Assembly: GCA_005878995.1 (NCBI GenBank)
Contig: VBME01000051.1
Span: 1-5,120, forward strand
Reading direction: 5' to 3'
Source of the DNA: Methanobacteriota archaeon
Lineage (GTDB): Archaea > Thermoplasmatota > Thermoplasmata > RBG-16-68-12
Length of the DNA stretch: 5,120 bases
The stretch's first letter is position 1. Every line of letters begins with the position of its first letter. Made by a program: the position numbers and the translations under genes. The notes beneath the pieces were generated by a model. The model was given only the letters and a program-made list of their open reading frames with translations, was not told the DNA's origin and made no database searches. Positions 1 to 5,120 of this stretch are shown piece after piece.

Positions 1-51
1 AGAGAGTCGGAAGACTTCGAGCGGACCCATTGGACGTTTAGGCGCGGCCAT
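1..51 (-). CDS. Start of an unidentified gene, cut by the left edge (17 codons visible)
   Basis: An ATG at 51 opens a frame that stays open to position 1 and encodes MAAPKRPMGPLEVFRLS. A GGAG lies seven bases upstream of the ATG, a reasonable Shine-Dalgarno spacing, which favours this start. A second ATG at 80, in another frame, is also open to the edge (26 codons, starting MPISRDGAS), but its product looks less protein-like. The phrase MGPLEVFRL vaguely recalls the N-terminus of Fe-S-domain proteins related to the corrinoid Fe-S subunit of acetyl-CoA decarbonylase/synthase, where a cysteine cluster follows. No cysteine falls inside the window, so this is only a hint. It lies 80 bases downstream of the tRNA on the same strand. 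Confidence 0.38.
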   Translation of the reverse strand, partial: MAAPKRPMGPLEVFRLS

Positions 52-89
52 GCCGAAGCTCCATCCCTCGATATCGGCATATCCCTTCC

Positions 90-118
90 GCCAGCGTGGA
101 AGAGGACAACACGCTGGC
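90..118. other. Inverted repeat / potential stem-loop between tRNA and next gene
   Basis: GCCAGCGTG at 90-98 and CACGCTGGC at 110-118 form a perfect 9-bp stem around an 11-base loop. On the minus strand the loop is pyrimidine-rich (TTGTCCTCTTC). The hairpin begins 13 bases past the 3' end of the tRNA, so it could act in tRNA 3'-end formation, as a terminator, or as a protein site. It is not followed by a T-run on the minus strand, so it is not a classical intrinsic terminator. Confidence 0.5.
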
Positions 119-131
119 CAAGGTGGAACAA

Positions 132-219
132 CGCTGAGGGGGAGATTCGAACTCCCGAGGGCCTTCCGGCCCACCAGATCTCAAATCTGGCGCGTTGGAC
201 CGAGCTTCGCTACCTCAGC
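132..219 (-). tRNA. tRNA-Ser, anticodon UGA
   Basis: Decodes the serine codon UCA. Read on the minus strand, the 88-base gene folds completely. The acceptor stem is GCTGAGG/CCTCAGC. The D stem is GCG/CGC with GG in its loop. The anticodon stem is CCAGA/TCTGG around loop TTTGAGA (anticodon TGA at 183-181). A long class II variable arm has a perfect GGGCC/GGCCC stem and GGAA loop. The T stem is GGGAG/CTCCC with loop TTCGAAT. The discriminator base is G, as in serine tRNAs rather than the A of leucine tRNAs. There is no intron, and CCA is not encoded (the next bases are TTG). The first 39 bases overlap the 3' end of the upstream surface-protein gene, whose stop codon is the anticodon triplet. 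Confidence 0.96.
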
Positions 220-2775
220 CCGGTCGCCATCCGCGGAGGACGGAAATACCTTTAGCTCGGTCGCGTCCTGGCCGCGCGAAACGCCCGTCGGAGCGACCGC
301 ACGGCGGCGCCGTCGCACGATCGGAATGATGACCATCGCAACCGCTGCCAGTGCCGGCATGGGGAATTCCGGAATCGGGTAGAACAGGTGACCCCAGGTA
401 TCCGGCACGTTCTCGTTGATCGCAGGGCCTCCCCAGCCGTATGCCACGCCCGCGTTGAAGTCGTACGCGATGATCGCGAAACCTGCGGTTTGATTCCCGG
501 TGGGGAGGAGGGTCCCCCATACATCGGTGTACCGGATCTTGAACTCATAGAACTCGTTCGCTGCGAAGCGGCTCGCTCCCGCGTCCCCCAGATCGCATGC
601 CAGGCACTGGGGGTCCCATCCCACGCCGTTGCCCTGCCAGCGCTTCAGAACCGCGTCGCCGTTGCCGAAGACATAGAACAGCTTGTCGTCGACCTGTGGA
701 GTGCTGCCCCCATTGTGCAAGGTGTCAAAGATGATTTCACCCCAGTCATTCTTGTTTCCCGCCGTGTCCGCGGTAACCTGGATGCAGAGGTAGACGAACT
801 GGGTGTCATCCCTGCGGCCGACGAAGAACCGGAGGGCGGCGTTGGACCCCATCGAGGCGCCGTTGTACTCGCCACCGGAAGACGCGCAGTTGCCATCGAT
901 CGCGGGCGTGTTCACTAGGAGCGTGGCGCTGATCTGATTCGGAGGGTTGGCGTGAAGCGGGCCCACGGAGACCATCAGAGACGGCGCGTTGCTTGGGATC
1001 GGCACGTCGGTGATGTCCCAGCTTCGGGACCAGTCCGACATCGCGAAGACCGTGAGGGGGTTGAAGACCGGCCCGAGGAACGCGGCGGACACAGAGGCCT
1101 CGATTTGCGTCCCTGCGAACGCAACGTTCGGAAGTTCCGAGACGAGATCCCAGTTCGAGGTCGTCGAGTTCCATGTGAAGAGCGACGTGGAGCGGATTTG
1201 TCCGAGGCGTCCCGTCACCTCGATCATCCGATTCGCGGTGATCGCGCCGATCGACTGGCCGCTCACGTTCCCGGAGTCTGTCTCGACGTACGCGCGCAAG
1301 ACGTCGAGGCCGGCCCGTCGCGGTAGCCACAAGGGCGGCGGGACGGAGCCGTTGGTCGGGGGGAGCGGGAGTCGCCGTTCGGGGAGGATCGCTCCCGCGA
1401 GGATATCGCCCCGCGTCTCCAGATAGAAGTACGCGTTCCCGGGGACCGACATCGCGGATGCCACGATGTCCAGATGGTCCGGGATCGGGTCGATCGGATC
1501 GGGCGTCGTGTTGGTCCAGTCGTTGAACACCCCGTCAATCGTCTTCGCCGCAGGGAGGATCTGGATGTAGGCGCGGGCCTCGGGCCCGGCGATCGTCGTG
1601 GGCACCGCGGTCCCGTTGGCCGTCGTGACGGCGTCGACCGCGCTGACTCGCAAGGTGACAAACTGACCCGCCGGCAGGAGGCCCGGGTCGAGGGTCACGG
1701 TCTGCGTCGTGTTCTGGCCCGCGGCGACCCAGAACGGGAGCGCGAGGGACAGGACGGTCCCGCCGCCAACGAGGTCAAACGTCACGCCGTTCACGCGGAT
1801 GTCCCTCGCGAGCGCACGGAACGTGAGTTGGAGCACCGGGGTGGGACCCGAGAGGACGTTCGTGAGCGGGGCCTCCTCGACCACCAGGGCGCCGGGCGAG
1901 AGGCCGACGACCGCGCCCAGGCCGAGGACCTCGGAGGCGTGGGCCGCGACCACCGCTTGGAGGGCGGGGTCGAATCCGATGAGGTTCCGATCCAGGGCCA
2001 GCTCGATCTCGTCGCCGACCGCGATGGCGGGGAAGGGACCGACCGGCTGCAAGGCCGACGCGTTGTCCCGGTCCGCGGCGCCGTTCCACTGCCGGAGGAG
2101 GGTGCCCTGGAGCGCGCCGTTCCATCCCCAGATCTCCGCGACGAACTCCGCGTCGGTCTCGGGTGCGTCGTACCCGGGTCGAGTCGGATCGTGGACCAAG
2201 ACGTAGACGCTGGACACGGTGGGCCCGGCGAACAGAGGACCTCGCGTCTTCGCGTACGCGAACAGCTGACTGCCCTCCGCGTGCACGGCGTAGGCGAGCA
2301 GGTTCGCTTGGGCGGGCCCCGAATCCACGGGACCGGCGTTGAGCGGCACGTAGCGCCACTCCGTGAAGTTGCCGTCGACCGCGAACACGTAGGGCGGTGC
2401 CGGCGGGACCTGGGTCCCCAAGAGGAGCGAGAGGAGCAGCATGACCGCGACGGATCCGCCGAAAATACCGTACGCGGCGCGGAGGTCCCGCCGAGTCACA
2501 CTCCGGAACAAAGGTCGCGCGGGTTGACCGTTCGGCGGCCGGACCCCGTTCGTGAGGCCGTTCGTCAGGCCGTTCGTCCGGCCCACCCCATTCACGAGCC
2601 CGTTCGTCCGGCCGACGCCGTTCCCCAGGCCGTTCGTCCGACCGTTCCCGTTGACGAGGCCGTTCGTCCGTCCCCGCGTCCCGTTTACGTGGCCGCTGCC
2701 TCGGACCGAGGTGTTTCGGGACTGCAGGGCGGACGAGTTCGTCATCCCGTGCGTCGGGGCGGGTGGCAAATCCAT
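181..2775 (-). CDS. TNG-repeat, CBM9-like surface protein with PEF-type C-terminal anchor (864 aa)
   Basis: Probable cell-surface protein of unknown ligand. Residues 1-100 are a polar, repeat-bearing tail (TNG units at 35-78) ending in basic RSVTRRDLR. Residues 103-120 form a membrane helix, predicted N-inside. The ectodomain has three beta domains opened by VDGNFTEW (133), IDGVFNDW (413) and IDGNC (626). These resemble CBM9/DOMON-like modules and are separated by Ig-like sequence at about 305-405. Domain 3 (about 625-797) holds all four cysteines (630, 664, 724, 727) and DDWxE-like/DDK signatures. Nine N-X-S/T sequons lie in the ectodomain. The end is IPEFP (801-805), a helix (807-820) and RRRRR (821-825), an archaeosortase-type sorting signal. 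A further 39 residues follow, unusual for this signal, and the last 12 are encoded by tRNA sequence. The frame is open further upstream, but ATG 2775 is chosen because it follows the previous stop by two bases (TGAACATG), implying translational coupling. Confidence 0.85.
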   Translation of the reverse strand: MDLPPAPTHGMTNSSALQSRNTSVRGSGHVNGTRGRTNGLVNGNGRTNGLGNGVGRTNGLVNGVGRTNGLTNGLTNGVRPPNGQPARPLFRSVTRRDLRAAYGIFGGSVAVMLLLSLLLGTQVPPAPPYVFAVDGNFTEWRYVPLNAGPVDSGPAQANLLAYAVHAEGSQLFAYAKTRGPLFAGPTVSSVYVLVHDPTRPGYDAPETDAEFVAEIWGWNGALQGTLLRQWNGAADRDNASALQPVGPFPAIAVGDEIELALDRNLIGFDPALQAVVAAHASEVLGLGAVVGLSPGALVVEEAPLTNVLSGPTPVLQLTFRALARDIRVNGVTFDLVGGGTVLSLALPFWVAAGQNTTQTVTLDPGLLPAGQFVTLRVSAVDAVTTANGTAVPTTIAGPEARAYIQILPAAKTIDGVFNDWTNTTPDPIDPIPDHLDIVASAMSVPGNAYFYLETRGDILAGAILPERRLPLPPTNGSVPPPLWLPRRAGLDVLRAYVETDSGNVSGQSIGAITANRMIEVTGRLGQIRSTSLFTWNSTTSNWDLVSELPNVAFAGTQIEASVSAAFLGPVFNPLTVFAMSDWSRSWDITDVPIPSNAPSLMVSVGPLHANPPNQISATLLVNTPAIDGNCASSGGEYNGASMGSNAALRFFVGRRDDTQFVYLCIQVTADTAGNKNDWGEIIFDTLHNGGSTPQVDDKLFYVFGNGDAVLKRWQGNGVGWDPQCLACDLGDAGASRFAANEFYEFKIRYTDVWGTLLPTGNQTAGFAIIAYDFNAGVAYGWGGPAINENVPDTWGHLFYPIPEFPMPALAAVAMVIIPIVRRRRRAVAPTGVSRGQDATELKVFPSSADGDRAEVAKLGPTRQI
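244..254 (-). promoter_or_regulatory. Putative TATA element for tRNA-Ser, inside the upstream gene
   Basis: In GC-rich coding sequence the minus strand carries an AT-rich patch, CTAAAGGTATTTCC (255-242), centred about 30 bases before the tRNA 5' end. This is the expected distance for an archaeal TBP/TFB promoter. It encodes LKVF near the C-terminus of the surface protein, so promoter and coding sequence would share these bases. No consensus match can be proven by eye. Confidence 0.4.
2542..2673 (-). repeat. 30-bp in-frame tandem repeat encoding GRTNGL(V/G/T)NG(N/V/L)
   Basis: Four 10-residue units start at residues 35, 45, 55 and 65 of the surface protein, followed by a partial TNGV. On the plus strand the core CGTTCGTCCG recurs at 2571, 2601, 2631 and 2661, an exact 30-base period. 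Third-position and spacer differences between units show that the protein motif, and not only the DNA, is conserved. The units lie on the predicted cytoplasmic side of the first membrane helix. Confidence 0.93.
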
Positions 2776-2777
2776 GT

Positions 2778-3944
2778 TCAAGCCCCCGCGGCGCCCCTCG
2801 TCCTCATCGGGGTGCGGCGCATGCCGACGGCCATCGCCGCGAAGCCGACGCCGAGGAGAATCATGCCGATGAGAACCGCGCCCACATTCAGACGACCGAA
2901 CGCGACATACGATTCGCCGAACAGCGGGACTCGGAAGAGGTCGTGCAGGAACGAGCCCAGGACGAGGCCCGCGCCTCCGATGGTGACGTAGAACACGCCT
3001 ACGTAGTATACGACGCGTCGCCACCGGGACCGCTGGATGTGTGTGGCGCGGGACCGCGGGGGGACGGATTGGGCCGTGGCAACCGGGACGGTTCGCTCCG
3101 CCGGCATGGGAGCCTGCATGACGGGTTCAGGGGGGAGAGGCTCGAACTCCGGCTCGGCGATGGGCTCCGCGGGAACGATTTCATCGGGAGGTGTCGGGAG
3201 CTCGCCCTCGTCCTCCGGAATCGACTCCGGCTTGGATTCGGCTTCCGGCGGTGGAGGGAAATCATCGGGAGGCGGTGGGGACTCGGGTTGTTCGACCGCC
3301 GGCGGCGTGGGCTCTCCCTCGGCGGGAGGCCCCTCTAGGAATTGCTCTTCGGAGGACGCGGTGGCTTCGGTCGCCTTCTCTTCGGGGGCCGGTTCGGGCA
3401 TTGCCGCGATCGGCGGCTCGACCGGGGCCGGCTCTGCGCGCGGTTCGGTCGGCGTCTCCTCCGTGAGAGCGGATTTCTCGTCCTTCGCCTCGGGACCTTC
3501 CTCCCCGAGTTCGCTCTCGTAATCCATGAAGAACCTGGCCCACTGTTTCCGGCTGGCGACATCCTCGGTGGGCGGGGCGGGCGTCGACTCAATCGGCTTT
3601 GACTCCTTCTCCCGCACCTTCGCTTGCCAGCCCTGTTCGTCGACGAAGAACAGGAGGCGGGCGACGAGGTCTGCTTTCGTGCCGTCGGACGGCAGGCCGT
3701 ACTTTCGACACAGGAGCTGAAGCTCCTTCGTCGTGCCCGTTCGGATCTTGACCTTCGCGGGCAGCGAACGGACCGGCGGCTTTGGCTCGCTCGGCCGGAG
3801 GACCTCCACGAAGATGCCGCACGTCGTGCACAGCCCTTCGGGCCGGTTCTCGGAAAACTTCAGCTTTCCGCCGCAGTTCGGGCACCGATCCGGCGCGAGC
3901 TCCGAAGGCTCCGCCGGCGGCGGAGGACCTGATTCATCTGCCAT
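2778..3944 (-). CDS. Membrane-anchored zinc-ribbon and SAP-like domain protein (388 aa)
   Basis: Function unknown; the modules suggest a membrane-tethered nucleic-acid-binding protein. In order: a zinc ribbon CPNC...CTTC (cysteines 21, 24, 39, 42); a SAP-like helix-extended loop-helix at about 68-102 (TTKELQLLCRKYGLPSDGTK then ADLVARLLFF); an acidic, proline-rich and probably disordered linker at about 143-285; a basic stretch RSRWRR (305-310); and membrane helices at about 311-332 and 352-374. The tail RRTPMRTRG is basic. The positive-inside rule puts the N-terminus and the short C-tail in the cytoplasm. SAP domains are known DNA-binding modules in eukaryotes and occur in prokaryotic proteins. 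ATG 3944 (MADESG) is preferred over ATG 3977 because the latter falls in a TATA-like element and adds a non-conserved-looking leader. The gene couples to the downstream surface-protein gene with a 2-base gap. Confidence 0.85.
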   Translation of the reverse strand: MADESGPPPPAEPSELAPDRCPNCGGKLKFSENRPEGLCTTCGIFVEVLRPSEPKPPVRSLPAKVKIRTGTTKELQLLCRKYGLPSDGTKADLVARLLFFVDEQGWQAKVREKESKPIESTPAPPTEDVASRKQWARFFMDYESELGEEGPEAKDEKSALTEETPTEPRAEPAPVEPPIAAMPEPAPEEKATEATASSEEQFLEGPPAEGEPTPPAVEQPESPPPPDDFPPPPEAESKPESIPEDEGELPTPPDEIVPAEPIAEPEFEPLPPEPVMQAPMPAERTVPVATAQSVPPRSRATHIQRSRWRRVVYYVGVFYVTIGGAGLVLGSFLHDLFRVPLFGESYVAFGRLNVGAVLIGMILLGVGFAAMAVGMRRTPMRTRGAAGA

Positions 3945-3951
3945 CGATTCG

Positions 3952-3960
3952 TAAGGAGGT
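3952..3960. other. Perfect TAAGGAGGT on plus strand (anti-Shine-Dalgarno ACCTCCTTA on the coding strand)
   Basis: The bases seven upstream of ATG 3944 read ACCTCCTTA in the sense of the gene, the same sense as the 16S rRNA 3' end. On the plus strand they form an ideal ribosome binding site, but no ATG, GTG or TTG follows at a usable distance (next bases CGGCCGAGCCGCCGC). Its role, if any, is unknown, and chance is possible. Confidence 0.3.
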
Positions 3961-3974
3961 CGGCCGAGCCGCCG

Positions 3975-3981
3975 CATAAAG
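3975..3981 (-). promoter_or_regulatory. Putative TATA element for the SAP/surface-protein operon
   Basis: The minus strand reads CGACTTTATGCGG; CTTTATG is centred about 34 bases before ATG 3944. With the usual archaeal TATA-to-start-site distance, transcription would begin about 7 bases before the ATG, giving a nearly leaderless mRNA. That fits the lack of a Shine-Dalgarno motif there. Readthrough from pheT is the alternative. Confidence 0.35.
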
Positions 3982-4055
3982 TCGATTGGCTGAGTCTTGT
4001 CCGTGAGAATCGTGAAAGATAGCCACGGCCGGGACTTGGGCTGGGGACGCTCGAA

Positions 4056-5120
4056 TTAGTGCCCTCGGAGAGGCTCCACGTCGAGCTCGAAGGCGAGGGC
4101 CGGCTGCACGAGCGCGTACGCCTCGAGGATCCGCGGATGGATTTCGCCGAACCGACCGACGGCGTGCCCGTCGACGAGGACGGAGGCGGCCCGGCCGGGG
4201 ATGAAATTCCGGTCGTCCACGGCTTGGACCTCCGCGGTCCACCCGACGTCCCGCAACAAGCTGAGGACGAGCGACTTCGCTTCCGTGAACGAGGCTTTGT
4301 GATGGATCGCGGCGGCCGCGACGCGCCGGACGTTCCGCGCCGCCACGACGACGTCCGCGATCTCGAAGACCCGCTGCGGCAGCTCGCGATGTTTGTTCAG
4401 GCGGAAGATCGTCAGGAGGGCGGGGAGCATCGACGATCGCAACGTGGAGAAATCCTCCCCGAGCGGGTTCTGGATCACGACCCGGTCCGGCGCCTCGAAC
4501 GGATCTTTGGAAGCCGCGACGGTGAGGGACATGACTTCTTGGTACCCGTAGCCCACGAGCAACGTGCGTAGGGCCTCCGCGAAGTCGTTTGCGGCGAGCG
4601 GTTCGCCGATCGTGGGGCGCCGTGGCAACGCCCGCGGGTATCGATCGTACCCTGCGGAAATCGCGAGGTCTTCCGCGAGGTCCACCTCGTGCAGGAGGTC
4701 GAGCCGGTACGCCGGCGAGAGGACCGAAAGCGTTTCGCCGTCCGCGCGGGCGTCGTGGCGCATCCTGCGGAGGCCCTCCACGGCTTGCGCGGGCGTCAGC
4801 GACAGTCCGAGCCAGGCGTTCGCGCGGCTCAGGTTGAGCGAATGCGTCGCGGGGGAGAGGTCCGGCGTCTCGAGCGTCCGATCCGAATACGTCGTGCGGA
4901 CGGTCTGGATCCGACCTCCGCGCTCCGCGAGCGCGGTCGCGAGGATCGCGAGGCAGCCTTGGACCGCCTCGAGGTCCGTGCCGGTGACGTCGAGGAACAG
5001 ATTCTGCGTGTCGGGCGTGAGCTGCGTCACGATCCCGTTGATCACGGGAGGGAAGCTGAGCACTTGTCCATGGGCATCCTGGATGATCGGGAAGCGCGGC
5101 TTCGATGCGACGAGCGGCGC
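4056..5120 (-). CDS. pheT: Phenylalanyl-tRNA synthetase beta subunit, archaeal type (C-terminal 354 residues; 5' end outside window)
   Basis: Beta chain of the (alpha-beta)2 enzyme that charges tRNA-Phe with phenylalanine in the cytoplasm. The frame is open to the right edge, so the N-terminus and most of the B3/4 editing region are missing. The visible part begins with the end of B3/4, including VLSFPPVINGIVTQLTPDTQ and the hallmark LFLDVTGTD (visible residues 41-49). Next comes a B5 domain at about 90-165 with DLLHEVDLAEDLAISAGYDR. Then the non-catalytic synthetase-like core (about 175-354), with NPLGEDFSTLRSSMLPALL, VFEIADVV and GEIHPRILEAYALVQPALAFELD. The product ends in TAA at 4058-4056. 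Archaeal PheT is typically about 540-600 residues, so roughly the last 60% is present. The codon at 5063 is an internal GTG, not the start. No damage is seen. Confidence 0.97.
   Translation of the reverse strand, partial: APLVASKPRFPIIQDAHGQVLSFPPVINGIVTQLTPDTQNLFLDVTGTDLEAVQGCLAILATALAERGGRIQTVRTTYSDRTLETPDLSPATHSLNLSRANAWLGLSLTPAQAVEGLRRMRHDARADGETLSVLSPAYRLDLLHEVDLAEDLAISAGYDRYPRALPRRPTIGEPLAANDFAEALRTLLVGYGYQEVMSLTVAASKDPFEAPDRVVIQNPLGEDFSTLRSSMLPALLTIFRLNKHRELPQRVFEIADVVVAARNVRRVAAAAIHHKASFTEAKSLVLSLLRDVGWTAEVQAVDDRNFIPGRAASVLVDGHAVGRFGEIHPRILEAYALVQPALAFELDVEPLRGH

Noticed and set aside
50..382. Plus-strand 110-residue frame
   Set aside because: It runs antisense through the tRNA and the end of the surface-protein gene, and shows no protein-like features.
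2542..2673. CRISPR-like array
   Set aside because: The repeats are contiguous, in frame and protein-coding, with no unique spacers of uniform length.
2552..2872. Plus-strand frame with RPFVRPTPF repeats
   Set aside because: This is only the antisense reading of the 30-bp TNG repeat.
1474..2991. 505-residue open frame on the plus strand
   Set aside because: It lies fully antisense to the surface protein, has a repetitive arginine, glycine and valine-rich composition, no recognisable domains and no ribosome site. Long antisense frames are expected in GC-rich DNA.
2776..3024. Longer N-terminus for the surface protein (start at 3024, 83 extra residues)
   Set aside because: The extra part is an arginine-rich translation lying inside the SAP-protein gene in another frame. 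ATG 2775, two bases after that gene's stop, is a far better start.
3945..3977. Start of the SAP protein at ATG 3977
   Set aside because: The ATG is part of a TATA-like CTTTATG, there is no ribosome site upstream, and the added residues (MRRLGRPPYES) look unlike the acidic, proline-rich start at 3944. It cannot be fully excluded.
5061..5063. GTG as start of pheT
   Set aside because: The frame continues upstream with typical PheT sequence (FPIIQDAHGQVLSFPPVING), so this is an internal valine codon.

Overview
This is a GC-rich window with every supported gene on the minus strand, so the biological order runs from position 5120 down to 1. It is most likely archaeal. The phenylalanyl-tRNA synthetase beta chain has the archaeal-type layout. 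The tRNA gene does not encode its CCA end. The surface protein ends in an archaeosortase-like PEF motif, membrane helix and arginine cluster. The promoters look TATA-like, with little Shine-Dalgarno support. The TNG/VNG repeat tail of the surface protein recalls hypothetical proteins of uncultured Thermoplasmatota; that placement is from memory and is tentative.

Layout, in transcription order: (1) 5120-4056, the C-terminal 354 residues of PheT, truncated by the window edge. (2) A 111-base gap with a TATA-like element and a curious 9-base match to the anti-Shine-Dalgarno sequence. (3) 3944-2778, a 388-residue protein with a zinc ribbon, a SAP-like domain, a long acidic proline-rich linker and two C-terminal membrane helices. 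(4) Two bases later, 2775-181, an 864-residue surface protein. It has a cytoplasmic tail of four perfectly phased 10-residue TNG repeats, a membrane helix, three CBM9/DOMON-like beta domains and a C-terminal PEF-type anchor. (5) 219-132, a tRNA-Ser(UGA) that overlaps the end of that gene. (6) 131-52, a spacer with a 9-bp inverted repeat. (7) 51-1, the probable start of another gene running off the left edge.

The most interesting unit is the tightly coupled pair in (3) and (4). Both proteins are predicted to be membrane-anchored with long, low-complexity N-terminal regions in the cytoplasm. One carries putative nucleic-acid-binding modules and the other displays a large, probably glycosylated beta-rich ectodomain. 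A physical or signalling link between chromosome and cell surface is possible, but this is inference.

The second notable point is the 39-base same-strand overlap of the surface-protein gene with the tRNA. The TGA that ends the reading frame is exactly the tRNA's UGA anticodon, and the likely tRNA promoter lies inside the coding sequence. No stretch over 300 bases lacks a gene.
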